Made by a program: the position numbers and the translations under genes. From Streptomyces sp. SAT1 (lineage in GTDB: Bacteria > Actinomycetota > Actinomycetes > Streptomycetales > Streptomycetaceae): a stretch of DNA of 64,000 nucleotides. Location of the stretch: the NCBI RefSeq assembly GCF_001654495.1, contig NZ_CP015849.1, positions 1,433,501-1,497,500 on the forward strand, given 5' to 3'. Below the pieces are notes generated by a model. It ran no database searches. It saw only the letters and a list, made by a program, of their open reading frames with translations, and was not told the origin of the DNA. This document shows, in pieces, positions 9,359 to 17,519 of the stretch (its first letter is position 1; the number at the start of each line of letters is the position of its first letter).

Positions 9359-10120
9359 TCACAGCACCTTGGACAGGAACGCCCGTGTCCGTTCGTGCCG
9401 CGGCCGGTCGAGGACCTCGGCGGGCGGCCCCTGCTCGACGATCCGCCCGTCGTCCATGAACACCACCGTGTCGGCGACCTCCCGCGCGAAGCCGATCTCA
9501 TGGGTGACGACGATCATGGTGGTGCCCTGCCGGGCCAGGTCCTTGATGACGTCGAGGACCTCGCCGACCAGTTCCGGGTCGAGCGCGGAGGTGGGCTCGT
9601 CGAAGAGCAGCAGCCGGGGTTCCAGGGCCAGCGCGCGGGCGATGGCCACCCGCTGCTGCTGGCCGCCGGAGAGCCGGCCCGGGTACGCGTCCGCCTTGTC
9701 GGCGAGGCCCACCCGCTCCAGCAGCCGCAGCGCGGCGACCACGGCGTCCGCGCGGGGCCGCTTCAGCGCGGCGACCGGCGCCTCGACGATGTTCTCCAGC
9801 ACCGTCAGATGCGGGAAGAGATGGAAGTTCTGGAAGACGAAGCCGATCCGGGTGCGCTGCCGGAGCACTTCGCGCTCGGGCAGTTCGTGCAGCGTGTCGC
9901 CCGAGCGCCGGTAGCCGACGAGGGTGCCGTCGACGCTGATCGCGCCCCGGTCCACCTTCTCCAGGTGGTTGATGGTGCGCAGCAGCGTCGACTTGCCCGA
10001 GCCGGAGGGGCCGAGGATCACGGTGACCTGACCGGTGTCCACCTCCAGGTCGATGCCTTTGAGTACTTCCAGCGAGCCGAAGCTCTTGTGGACGGACCTG
10101 ATGTCGACCATGACGCTCAT
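9359..10120 (-). CDS. Polar amino acid ABC transporter ATP-binding protein (GlnQ/HisP family)
   Basis: ATPase of 253 aa that powers uptake by the permease two genes upstream. Walker A GPSGSGKS (about 37-44), the Q-loop FVFQNFHLFPHLTVLENI, signature LSGGQQQR, Walker B LLLFDEPTSALDPE and switch His in VVTHEIGFA are all present. ATG at 10120 is chosen because AAGGA lies 7 nt upstream. It is the last gene of the operon permease, FAD/NAD(P)-binding protein, ATPase. A divergent binding-protein gene with a cysteine-type leader peptide suggests a sulfur amino acid as substrate; that is inference. Confidence 0.93.
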   Translation of the reverse strand: MSVMVDIRSVHKSFGSLEVLKGIDLEVDTGQVTVILGPSGSGKSTLLRTINHLEKVDRGAISVDGTLVGYRRSGDTLHELPEREVLRQRTRIGFVFQNFHLFPHLTVLENIVEAPVAALKRPRADAVVAALRLLERVGLADKADAYPGRLSGGQQQRVAIARALALEPRLLLFDEPTSALDPELVGEVLDVIKDLARQGTTMIVVTHEIGFAREVADTVVFMDDGRIVEQGPPAEVLDRPRHERTRAFLSKVL

Positions 10121-10192
10121 CGCGGGTTCCTTCGGTGCGGTGGGACGGGACAAGAAGAGAGGGGGGTGCGGCGGGAGACGCGGGAGGGCGGT

Positions 10193-11950
10193 TCAGCCGA
10201 CGGCGTGCGGGGCGGGCGCGCGCAGGAACGCCAGCACCGCGCGGGCGGTGGCGTCGTTCTGCCGGAACGCCGGGCCGCCGGTGCGCGGCCGGGTGAAGGC
10301 GCCGGGCGTCCGGCCGTCGGTGAACGGGCCGAGCGCGAAGCGCCGGGGATACGGGCGCCCGGCCCGGTCCAGGATCCGGCCGTCGGCGCGGTCGACCCGC
10401 AGCAGCCCGTCCGCGGTCTCGCCGGCGCCCTCGGCGTGCAGTTCGCGCAGCAGGGGGTCGCGGGTGCGCCGGACGGTGGGTTCGGGCAGCCGCGCCTCGA
10501 CCAGGGCCCGTGCCTCGGTCACCACGCCGGGCACCGTCTCGCTCGCCGCCCGGAACACCCCGTCCTCGGCGGTGACGGTCATGTTCGCGCCGACGAACCG
10601 CAGGACGCCCGCACGGGACAGGGCGAGCATCTGCCGCAGCCGGGGGCCGGGCGGCCCGGAGGCGAGGAAGCTGAAGAAGCCGTGCCACCAGGGCCCGGTG
10701 TCGCCGAGCCGGGCCAACTGCCCGTACACGGACAGCAGTCCGAGGAAGAGACCGAGGTCGGCGCTGTGGGCGGGATCGTGGCGGCGGCGCAGGTCGGCCT
10801 CGATGTGTCCGCGCAGCGCCTCCTGGAAGTCCTCGGCACCGGCGTGCCGTACGCCGTGCAGCGGGTGGTCCAGGGCGGCGAGGTCGAGCCGGTCGGCGGG
10901 GTCGGGGACGGCGGCGGCGACCAGGTCCCCTCGCTCGTCCGGCCCGGCGGTGGCGTACGCCGCCTCGAAGTCCGCCCAGGCCAGGGCGGTCCGTTCGGGG
11001 TGGGCGGCGAACAGCCGGTGGTAGTGGGCGAATCCCAGTTCCTTCTCGATCAGCGCGCGGGCGGCCGCGCGCCGGGTGCCGTCCTCCTCGGGGAGGGCGC
11101 GCAGCGCGTCGATCTGGGCCGGGCCGAGGAAGCGGGGCAGCGGCGGGCGGGCGCCGGTGAGGTCGTAGCCGATCTTCGAGTGGTACGGCACTCCGCGCCG
11201 TGAACCGGCGTACAGCACCGGCTCCCGTCCGGAGGGTACGTAGGCGCCCTGTTCGTAGCGGCCGCCGCGGCCCTCGGTGAGCAGCACCATCAGGTCGACG
11301 AAGGCCAGGCCGAAGCCGCGGACCAGGACGGGTTCGCCGGCCGGCAGGGCGGACAGGTCGCTGTCGGCGGTGAAGTCCGGCGGCAGATGGACCAGGCCGT
11401 GGGCGCGGGCGTGGGCGGCCAGGCGGGCCTGCTCGTCGTCGGGTTCGGCGTCCAGGTGGCCGAGGGCGAGCACCACCAGGTCGGCCAGGAGCGGATGGTC
11501 GCGGCCCTCCAGCCACACCCGCTGGCGGCCCTCGCGCGGCCCGCTGACCCGCAGCGCGCGCCGCCGGTGGTGGTGGACGGTGATGTCCGCGGGCAGCGCG
11601 GCCACCGCCTCGTCGTGCACCCAGCGCAGATAGGAGCCCTGGAGGCGGCGGTCGGCGAAGGTGCGGCCGGGCAGTGCGGCCCACTCGTGCAGGGTGGGGC
11701 CCTCGCGCACCGGTCCCGCCATGTCGACCGTGTCGTCGGTGAACATGGTGACGTCCTCGGCGTGCGAGTTCATCCAGAGCAGCGGGGACTGCGCGGCGCG
11801 CCAGATGCGTCCGGCGCCGGGCGGGTGGGGGTCGACGAGGTGGATGTCGAGGCCCGCTCCCGTGTACAGCTCGGGCGCGTTGGCGGCGATGCGTTCCAGC
11901 AGACCGGTCCCCCGCGGCCCGGCCCCCACGACGACCAGCGAAGATCTCAT
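10193..11950 (-). CDS. Large FAD/NAD(P)-binding protein
   Basis: Protein of 585 aa starting LVVVGAGPRGTGLLERI, a Rossmann dinucleotide-binding GxGxxG segment of the NAD_binding_9/HpyO-like family. A second glycine-rich turn (VLVRGFGLAFVDLMVLLTEGRGG) lies near residues 215-235, then GRYEQGAYVPSGREPVLYAGSRRGVP. ATG at 11950 overlaps the permease stop (ATGA), and the ATPase follows 72 bp later, so the enzyme is built into a transporter operon. It probably acts in the cytoplasm on the imported compound as an oxidoreductase or N/S-oxygenase. The substrate is unknown. Proteins of this family are often annotated only as FAD/NAD(P)-binding. Confidence 0.8.
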   Translation of the reverse strand: MRSSLVVVGAGPRGTGLLERIAANAPELYTGAGLDIHLVDPHPPGAGRIWRAAQSPLLWMNSHAEDVTMFTDDTVDMAGPVREGPTLHEWAALPGRTFADRRLQGSYLRWVHDEAVAALPADITVHHHRRRALRVSGPREGRQRVWLEGRDHPLLADLVVLALGHLDAEPDDEQARLAAHARAHGLVHLPPDFTADSDLSALPAGEPVLVRGFGLAFVDLMVLLTEGRGGRYEQGAYVPSGREPVLYAGSRRGVPYHSKIGYDLTGARPPLPRFLGPAQIDALRALPEEDGTRRAAARALIEKELGFAHYHRLFAAHPERTALAWADFEAAYATAGPDERGDLVAAAVPDPADRLDLAALDHPLHGVRHAGAEDFQEALRGHIEADLRRRHDPAHSADLGLFLGLLSVYGQLARLGDTGPWWHGFFSFLASGPPGPRLRQMLALSRAGVLRFVGANMTVTAEDGVFRAASETVPGVVTEARALVEARLPEPTVRRTRDPLLRELHAEGAGETADGLLRVDRADGRILDRAGRPYPRRFALGPFTDGRTPGAFTRPRTGGPAFRQNDATARAVLAFLRAPAPHAVG

Positions 11951-12804
11951 CGGGTGCGCTCCGTGCCGCGCGCGTAGTGCTGCTCCACGTAGTGCTGGCC
12001 GATGCTCAGGACCGTGGTGACGGCGGTGTACCAGAGGGTGGCGACCATCAGCAGCGGGATGACCTGGTAGGTCTGGTGGTAGACGAGCTGGGCCGAGTAC
12101 AGCAGGTCCTGGACGGCGATGACGCTGACGATGGAGGTGCCCTTGAGGGTACCGATCAGCATGTTCCCGGCGGGCGGCACGATGGAGCGCATCGCCTGCG
12201 GCAGGACGATCCGCCGCCAGCGCCGCCACTGGCTCAGGCCGAGCGCCTGGGCTGCCTCGATCTGGCCGCGGTCGACGGAGACGATGCCGCCGCGCACCAC
12301 TTCGGCGGCGTAGGCGGCCTCGTGCAGGGTGAGGCCGACGATCGCGACGGTGACCGGGCCGAGCAGGTCGACGGTCCGCACCCCGAAGAGGCTCGGGTAC
12401 AGCGCCCCGATGTTGAACCACAGCAGCAGCTGGACCAGGATCGGGATGGACCGGAACAGCCAGACGTAGCCGCGGCTGACGGCGCGCAGCACCGGGTTGG
12501 CGGAGAGCCGGAAGACGGCGAGCAGGGTGCCGAGGGCGAAGCCGAGCACCATGACGACGGCGGTCAGCCACAGGGTGAGCCAGAGCCCGCGCAGGACGGA
12601 GTCGGAGGTGAAGTAGTCGGCGACGACGTCCCACTGGAACGCCTTGTTGCGCACGACGGAGACCAGGGCGAGGCCCAGCAGGACGAGGACGACGACGGCG
12701 GCCGCCCACTGTCCGGGCCGGCGGCGCGGCACGATGCGCGGGGCGTCGGCGGGTCCGGGGGTGCCGGGGGCGGCGGGTGCTTTGGCGAGGGTGCCGGAGG
12801 ACAT
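11947..12804 (-). CDS. Amino acid ABC transporter permease
   Basis: Inner-membrane permease of 285 aa of the His/Glu/Gln/Arg/opine family. After a Pro/Ala-rich cytoplasmic N-terminus of about 30 residues, five or more helices are seen. The EAA loop that docks the ATPase reads IEAAQALGLSQWRRWRRIVLP. ATG at 12804 has GGAG about 7 nt upstream. Only one permease gene exists, so the channel is probably a homodimer. First gene of the minus-strand operon; a promoter lies at 12906-12936, leaving an untranslated leader of about 95 nt with a strong hairpin. Confidence 0.92.
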   Translation of the reverse strand: MSSGTLAKAPAAPGTPGPADAPRIVPRRRPGQWAAAVVVLVLLGLALVSVVRNKAFQWDVVADYFTSDSVLRGLWLTLWLTAVVMVLGFALGTLLAVFRLSANPVLRAVSRGYVWLFRSIPILVQLLLWFNIGALYPSLFGVRTVDLLGPVTVAIVGLTLHEAAYAAEVVRGGIVSVDRGQIEAAQALGLSQWRRWRRIVLPQAMRSIVPPAGNMLIGTLKGTSIVSVIAVQDLLYSAQLVYHQTYQVIPLLMVATLWYTAVTTVLSIGQHYVEQHYARGTERTR

Positions 12805-12869
12805 GTGAAGGCTCCGTGACGTAGGTCGAACACGGTGGTGCCTTCACACGGGACGCGCCGCGGGGCGCT

Positions 12870-12899
12870 GGACGGCCGAGCCCCTCAGCAGGGCCGTCC
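12870..12899 (-). promoter_or_regulatory. Hairpin in the permease mRNA leader
   Basis: GGACGGCC and GGCCGTCC arms (8 bp) with a 14-nt loop lie at the very 5' end of the predicted permease transcript. They could stabilise the mRNA or act as an attenuator. There is no U-run after the stem. Confidence 0.35.
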
Positions 12900-12905
12900 G
12901 CCAGG

Positions 12906-12936
12906 AGACTACGGTTCTGTTTCCCCGGGTTGTCAA
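12906..12936 (-). promoter_or_regulatory. Promoter of the permease operon
   Basis: On the minus strand TTGACA (12936-12931) and TAGTCT (12911-12906) are separated by 19 nt. This is a good match to the Streptomyces vegetative promoter (TTGAC-N16-19-TAGRRT-like). Transcription would begin near 12899. Confidence 0.6.
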
Positions 12937-12972
12937 GGGGGTCCAGCATATGAGCCGGACGTCTCGGGGCGG

Positions 12973-13001
12973 TTGACGGGGAACCGGATGCCTGTTCCAC
13001 T
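12973..13001 (+). promoter_or_regulatory. Candidate promoter of the leader peptide and binding-protein transcript
   Basis: TTGACG at 12973-12978 and a weak TCCACT hexamer at 12996-13001, spaced 17 nt, would place the transcript start at or next to the leader ATG at 13008. No Shine-Dalgarno sequence precedes that ATG, which agrees with a leaderless transcript. The -10 match is poor. Confidence 0.4.
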
Positions 13002-13007
13002 TGCCCC

Positions 13008-13079
13008 ATGCATCCGCAGCAGTGGCTGGTCACGCGCTCCCACATCGACTTCGGTCGAGTGTGGTCCTGTTCTTGTTGA
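13008..13079 (+). CDS. Cysteine-type regulatory leader peptide (23 aa)
   Basis: The 24-codon frame encodes a peptide with core LVTRSHIDFGRV and end WSCSC. This is the pattern of the actinobacterial putative leader peptides (LVSRRHVDL-R-type core, cysteine near the end) found before sulfur-metabolism and transport genes. In mycobacteria such leaderless, cysteine-rich peptides attenuate the downstream gene according to cysteine supply. Here the peptide stops 246 nt before the binding-protein gene. It has no Shine-Dalgarno, and a possible promoter places the transcript start at its ATG. Role inferred from sequence pattern and position. Confidence 0.75.
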   Translation: MHPQQWLVTRSHIDFGRVWSCSC

Positions 13080-13325
13080 GCCGACTTCCCGCACGCCCTG
13101 CCGCCTTCGGCCGTCCCCGGCGCCCGTCCCGTGCGTCCGGTACGTCCTAGCGTGCCCTTCCCGCTCTTGTCGCCCCTGTCGCGCTTGTCGCTCCTGTCGC
13201 GCCGCGCGCCTTCGCGACCCCTCCCGACGCCTTCACACGCGCACCCCTCCCCTCGCGCCGTCTGATCCGGACTTCTTCCTCCTCCGGACCTCCTCCTTCC
13301 CGTTTTCCTTCCAGGAGACCGCACC
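13080..13325 (+). promoter_or_regulatory. C/U-rich mRNA leader between leader peptide and binding-protein gene
   Basis: About 13141-13320 is strongly pyrimidine-rich and G-poor, with four staggered copies of TGTCGC at 13165-13200. Such an unstructured C-rich stretch resembles a Rho-loading region. It could link translation of the leader peptide to transcription of the downstream gene. A second TAGCGT hexamer lies at 13148-13153 and might be an internal promoter. The gene's own ribosome site (AGGAGA) is at the end. Confidence 0.4.
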
Positions 13326-14282
13326 ATGCGTACGCCCCCGCGCGCCCGTAAACGGCATTTCCTCCCCTTCGCCCTGATCAGTTCGGCGGCGCTGCTGCTG
13401 ACCGCGTGCGGCTCCGGCGCGGACGGCGCGGCGTCCACGGGCTCCGGCGCGGGCGCGGCCGAGGCCGCCGGGATCCCGACCGCGGACGTCGTCTCCGGGG
13501 TGCGCGAGGATCCCGCCGCCGCCCGGCTGCTGCCGCCCGGGGTCAAGGACCTGACGATCGCCTACGCGGTGGGCGGCACCCCGCCCGGCACCAGCTACCT
13601 CGGCGACGGCAGGACCCTCGCCGGTCAGGACGTCGACTTCGCGCAGGCCGTCGCCAAGGTGCTCGGCATCCGGCTGAAGGCGCGGGAGGCCGGCTTCGAG
13701 GCGATCCTGCCCGCCCTGGACAGCGGCAAGTACGACCTCGGCGCGGGCAACTTCGGGGTGACCGACGAGCGGCGCCGCACCATCGACTTCGTCACCTACA
13801 TCAACGACGGCCAGGGCTTCGCCGCCCGCGCGGACAGCAAGCTGGGCAAGGTCACCAGCCTCGCCCAGCTGTGCGGCCTGAACGTCGCCACGGGCGCCGG
13901 GACCACCTTCGAGGCCACCCTGGAGAAGAGCAAGCAGCAGTGCGCCGACGCGGGCGAGAAGGCGTACAAGGTGCAGACGTACAGCGAGTCGGGCGCGCTG
14001 TGGTCCTCGCTCCAGCAGGGCCGCAGCGATGTGGTGATGTCCACGATCAACGGGCTGCGCTACGCGGTCGCCCGGCAGCAGGGGCTGAAGTTCCTCAACG
14101 AGTTCCACCGGCTCGACGTCGGCTTCGCCTTCAAGAAGGGCACGAAGCTGGCGCCGGCCTTCCGGGCGGCGGTGAACAAGCTGATCGCCGACGGGACGTA
14201 CGCGAAGATCCTCGACAAGTGGGGCACGAAGGACTCGGCGCTCAAGGCGTCGCGGATCTCCCCGCCGGAACTGAAGTCCTGA
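13326..14282 (+). CDS. Amino acid ABC transporter substrate-binding lipoprotein
   Basis: Family 3 (SBP_bac_3) binding protein of 318 aa. The lipoprotein signal ends LLLTAC with the lipidated Cys at residue 28, so it is anchored outside the membrane. The ligand-binding domain runs from about 70 to 310 (IAYAVGGTPPGTSYL, GAGNFGVTDERRRTIDFVTY, YSESGALWSSLQQGRSDV). The start has AGGAGA 7 nt upstream. It is transcribed divergently from its presumed permease and ATPase, under a separate leader-peptide-controlled transcript. The cysteine-type leader suggests cystine, cysteine or another sulfur compound as ligand; fold alone does not tell. Confidence 0.92.
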   Translation: MRTPPRARKRHFLPFALISSAALLLTACGSGADGAASTGSGAGAAEAAGIPTADVVSGVREDPAAARLLPPGVKDLTIAYAVGGTPPGTSYLGDGRTLAGQDVDFAQAVAKVLGIRLKAREAGFEAILPALDSGKYDLGAGNFGVTDERRRTIDFVTYINDGQGFAARADSKLGKVTSLAQLCGLNVATGAGTTFEATLEKSKQQCADAGEKAYKVQTYSESGALWSSLQQGRSDVVMSTINGLRYAVARQQGLKFLNEFHRLDVGFAFKKGTKLAPAFRAAVNKLIADGTYAKILDKWGTKDSALKASRISPPELKS

Positions 14283-14303
14283 CGCGGCGGCGGCTCCGCG
14301 GGC

Positions 14304-15533
14304 TCAGCAGTCGCAGCCGCAGTCGCATCCGTCGCAGCCGCAGCAGTCGCAGCAGTCCCCGCAGCCGCTGCAATCGGGGCAGTCGCAGTCGCAGTTGCTG
14401 CACCAGCCCTCGCGCCGCTGCCGCGACCACGGGCCCTCGAACTCGGAGGCGCAGCACACCTTGCAGGTGCAGCAGAGGCCGAGGGCGACCGCGCAGCCGG
14501 TGAACAGGCCCCGCCTGCCGGGCCGCGGCGGCTCGCCGCCGAAGGGGTCGCCGCCGCCGGGGTGGCGCGGGTCGTGGGCCGGCGGGCGCTGCGGGGCGTA
14601 CGGGCCCTGCGGCGGGCCGAAGGCGCCGTGCGCGGCCTCCTCGGCGCCCGGCGCGTGACCGCAGGAGATGGTGTTGAAGGCGCGGTCCACGGAGCGCGGG
14701 AGTTCGTGCACCAGCAGCAGGTGCGCGAGCCGTCCGTCGGTGAACTCGGCGTCGCGCAGGGCGAGCCGGATGCCGTGCACCGCGTCGTCGGCGAGCCGAC
14801 GGGCCTCGGTGAGTGAAGTGCCGGTCGCGGTCAGCGGGTTCCAGGCACCCGAGGCGGCGTCGGCCGCCTGGTCCTCCACGGCGTCCAGGAGATGGGCGAG
14901 CCGCCCGAAGAGCCGCCCGGCCTCGGCGAGCGGGGCGGCGTTCCCGGGCCGGCCGGTGAGGACGGCGGTGTGCGCGAAGGCCGCGGCGGTCGCGGTCTCG
15001 GTCGGCTCGGTGACGGCCAGGACCGGGGTGCCGGGTCCGGCCAGGGACTCCAGGCCGGTCTGCCGCTCCACCGCGTCCACCAGGACGGCGGTGTCGAAGC
15101 CGACGTCGGCGCCGCTCCGGGCGCCCGCGCGGTTCCAGCGGTCCGCGACCCGGCGGGCGGCGAGCGCCACCGGCCGGCGGGCGAGCAGTCCGTCGCCGTC
15201 GGCGACGTGGTCGCGCACCTTGGCCGAGGCCAGCACCAGGGAGACGGCCGCCGCGAGCCGGGCGCCCTCACCCCGGGCGACGGAGGCGGTGCGCATGCCG
15301 CGCAGCGGACAGGGCCCCGCCGTCCGCCGCCCCGCCCCCGCCCTGCCGTCGGCGCGGTCGGCCTGAGCCTCCGTCAGAACCGATATGAGCAGACCGTCGT
15401 AGTTGGTCACGACCCGGGCGAACTGCCCGTGATCGCCCCGCAGGGCCAGACACAGTCCGCACAAGTGCGCCATCCACTGGGCCTTGAGGTTCTCACCGAG
15501 CCGGTGAGCGCAGGGTCTGACGATTCCGAACAC
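14304..15533 (-). CDS. DUF5685 family protein with cysteine-rich tail
   Basis: Protein of 409 aa. GTG at 15533 follows GGGGGA. The N-terminus MFGIVRPCAH and MAHLCGLCLALRG are the DUF5685 hallmark, with a CxxC-type pair. The middle 200 residues are Ala-rich helices. From about 343 the protein has a short hydrophobic segment (GLFTGCAVALGLCCTCKVCC). It then ends in a tail of Cys alternating with Asp and Gly, giving 21 cysteines in the last 67 residues. Such a tail could bind zinc, copper or iron, or be modified. Function unknown. It is a single gene next to sepF. Confidence 0.75.
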   Translation of the reverse strand: MFGIVRPCAHRLGENLKAQWMAHLCGLCLALRGDHGQFARVVTNYDGLLISVLTEAQADRADGRAGAGRRTAGPCPLRGMRTASVARGEGARLAAAVSLVLASAKVRDHVADGDGLLARRPVALAARRVADRWNRAGARSGADVGFDTAVLVDAVERQTGLESLAGPGTPVLAVTEPTETATAAAFAHTAVLTGRPGNAAPLAEAGRLFGRLAHLLDAVEDQAADAASGAWNPLTATGTSLTEARRLADDAVHGIRLALRDAEFTDGRLAHLLLVHELPRSVDRAFNTISCGHAPGAEEAAHGAFGPPQGPYAPQRPPAHDPRHPGGGDPFGGEPPRPGRRGLFTGCAVALGLCCTCKVCCASEFEGPWSRQRREGWCSNCDCDCPDCSGCGDCCDCCGCDGCDCGCDC

Positions 15534-15821
15534 GACGATCCCCCGTGGTGTCTGCGACGTTGAGCTGCCGCATCGTACCGACCGGCCTGTTCACCCGGAC
15601 GCACCACGGGTCACCCGAGTGCCGTGGACGATCATATTTCACTCCCGGTCAGCATCGGTGTAGAGCATGACCCTTGGGGCACAAGGCCCTCGACGGATCG
15701 GCTGTGCACCAGTACCGTCACAAACCCCCCGCGCGGCGTCTATCCACTTGGCGCGCTGTCAGCATCATGGATGACCATAGGGATGCGAGAACAGAAAGAC
15801 CGCTAGTGAGAGGAGGCGTCC

Positions 15822-16259
15822 ATGGGATCGGTACGCAAGGCGAGTGCGTGGCTCGGCCTCGTCGACGACAACGAAGACGAGCGCTACTACGACGACGACT
15901 ACTCCGAGGGGACCGAGTCCGGCGACGCCTGGGTCACCGACCCCCGCGTGAAGGTCGCCACGGACACGGCCGAGGAGAAGGGCCGCCGCATCGGCACGGT
16001 GACACCGGACAGCTTCCGGGACGCCCGCGCCATCGGCGAGCTGTTCCGCGAGGGCGTGCCCGTCATCGTCAACCTCACGGCGATGGAGGCGTCCGACGCC
16101 AAGCGCGTGGTGGACTTCGCGGCCGGTCTTGTCTTCGGACTGCGCGGCTCCATCGACCGGGTGTCCACGCGGGTGTTCCTGCTCTCCCCCGCCGACACGG
16201 AGATCATCAGCGGTGACCCGGGGGCGCACCGCTCCGACGGGTTCTTCAACCAGAGCTGA
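15822..16259 (+). CDS. sepF: SepF-like cell division protein (paralogue)
   Basis: SepF-family protein of 145 aa, which binds FtsZ and membranes during septation. The N-terminus [16 protein letters not shown] has an amphipathic, membrane-targeting look, followed by an acidic linker. The core (about 60-145) has [43 protein letters not shown], the SepF fold. The start has GGAGG 6 nt upstream. It is not in an ftsZ cluster, so it is probably one of the additional SepF paralogues of Streptomyces (SepF2-type) that modulate Z-rings in sporulating hyphae. Confidence 0.9.
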   Translation: MGSVRKASAWLGLVDDNEDERYYDDDYSEGTESGDAWVTDPRVKVATDTAEEKGRRIGTVTPDSFRDARAIGELFREGVPVIVNLTAMEASDAKRVVDFAAGLVFGLRGSIDRVSTRVFLLSPADTEIISGDPGAHRSDGFFNQS

Positions 16260-16284
16260 GGCAGGGCCGCGCACCGGCCCTGCC
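16260..16284. terminator. Hairpin between sepF and the acyl-CoA dehydrogenase gene
   Basis: Nine-base arms GGCAGGGCC and GGCCCTGCC with a 7-nt loop lie directly after the sepF stop, between convergent genes. Confidence 0.6.
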
Positions 16285-16295
16285 CCGTCCGGGGC

Positions 16296-17495
16296 TCACC
16301 GGAAGGCGTCGAGACCGGTGAGCGCCTTGCCCAGCACGAGCTGGTGCATCTCGACGGTGCCCTCGTAGGTGAGCACCGACTCCAGATTGGTCGCGTGCCG
16401 CATCACCGGGTATTCGAGGGAGATCCCGTTGGCGCCGAGGATCGTGCGCGCCGTGCGGCAGATCTCGATCGCCTCCCGTACGTTGTTGAGCTTGCCGAAG
16501 CTGACCTGCTCGGGGCGCAGGCGGCCGGCGTCCATGCGGCGCCCGAGGTGGTGGGCGAGCAGGATCCCCTTGTGCAGTTCGACCGCCATGTCGGCGAGTT
16601 TGGCCTGGGTGAGCTGGAAGCCGCCGATGGGCCTGCCGAACTGCTCGCGCGAGCACGCGTAGTCCACCGCGGCCTGGAAGCTGGAGCGGGCCGCGCCCAT
16701 GGCGCCCCAGACGATTCCGTAACGGGCGTGCGACAGACAGCTGAGCGGGCCGCGCAGCCCGCTGACCTCCGGGAGCACCGCGTCGGCCGGCAGGCGTACG
16801 CCGTCGAGGACGAGTTCGCTGGTGACGCTGGCCCGCAGGGACCACTTGTGCTTGATCTCGGGGGCCGAGAAGCCCGGCGCGTCGGTGGGGACGACGAAGC
16901 CGCGGATGCCGTCCTCGGTCTGCGCCCACACCACGGCGACGGCGGCGACCGAGCCGTTGGTGATCCACATCTTGCGCCCGTCGAGCACCCAGTCCCCGCC
17001 CGCGTCGCGCTTGGCGCGGGTGCGCATCGAGGCGGGGTCGGAGCCGTGGTCGGGCTCGGTGAGCCCGAAGCAGCCGATGGCCTCGCCGGAGGCCATGCGC
17101 GGCAGCCACTCCTGCTTCTGCTCCTCGCTGCCGAAGCGGTGGATCGCGTACATGGCGAGCGAGCCCTGCACGCTGACCAGGGAGCGGATCCCGGAGTCGG
17201 CGGCCTCCAGTTCCAGGCAGGCCAGGCCGTACTGGACGGCGGTGGCGCCCGCGCACCCGTAGCCGCTGAGCGACATGCCGAGCGCGCCGAGGGAGCCCAG
17301 CTCGCGGGCGAGCTCCCGGACACCGGGCAGTTCGCCGCTCTCGTACCACCCGGCGATGTGCGGCAGCACCCGGTCGGCGGCCCAGTCCCGCACGGTGGCG
17401 CGGACGGCGAGGTCCTCCGGGTCCAGCAGATCGTCGATCCCCAGCGGGTCGACGGGGTCGAACGGGGGCAGCGACGGTTTCGACGACGCCGGCAT
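16296..17495 (-). CDS. Acyl-CoA dehydrogenase, glutaryl-CoA dehydrogenase-like
   Basis: FAD-dependent acyl-CoA dehydrogenase of 399 aa. SVQGSLAMYAIHRFGSEEQK and GCFGLTEPDHGSDPASMRTRA are typical of the glutaryl-CoA subgroup. The catalytic Glu is in TYEGTVEMHQLVLG, and ARTILGANGISLEYPVMRH is the FAD-side C-terminal segment. It probably oxidises glutaryl-CoA (lysine/tryptophan breakdown) with decarboxylation to crotonyl-CoA, with electron-transfer flavoprotein as acceptor. ATG at 17495 has GAGGT upstream. A perfect 21-bp palindrome begins 25 bp upstream, so it is probably controlled by a TetR-type repressor encoded elsewhere. Confidence 0.9.
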   Translation of the reverse strand: MPASSKPSLPPFDPVDPLGIDDLLDPEDLAVRATVRDWAADRVLPHIAGWYESGELPGVRELARELGSLGALGMSLSGYGCAGATAVQYGLACLELEAADSGIRSLVSVQGSLAMYAIHRFGSEEQKQEWLPRMASGEAIGCFGLTEPDHGSDPASMRTRAKRDAGGDWVLDGRKMWITNGSVAAVAVVWAQTEDGIRGFVVPTDAPGFSAPEIKHKWSLRASVTSELVLDGVRLPADAVLPEVSGLRGPLSCLSHARYGIVWGAMGAARSSFQAAVDYACSREQFGRPIGGFQLTQAKLADMAVELHKGILLAHHLGRRMDAGRLRPEQVSFGKLNNVREAIEICRTARTILGANGISLEYPVMRHATNLESVLTYEGTVEMHQLVLGKALTGLDAFR

Positions 17496-17519
17496 GGGCA
17501 CCTCGCATCTCCGACTCAG

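Noticed and set aside
12835..13377. 180-codon plus-strand frame over the leader region
   Set aside because: It is out of frame with the leader peptide and the binding protein, runs through the C/U-rich leader and has no domain.
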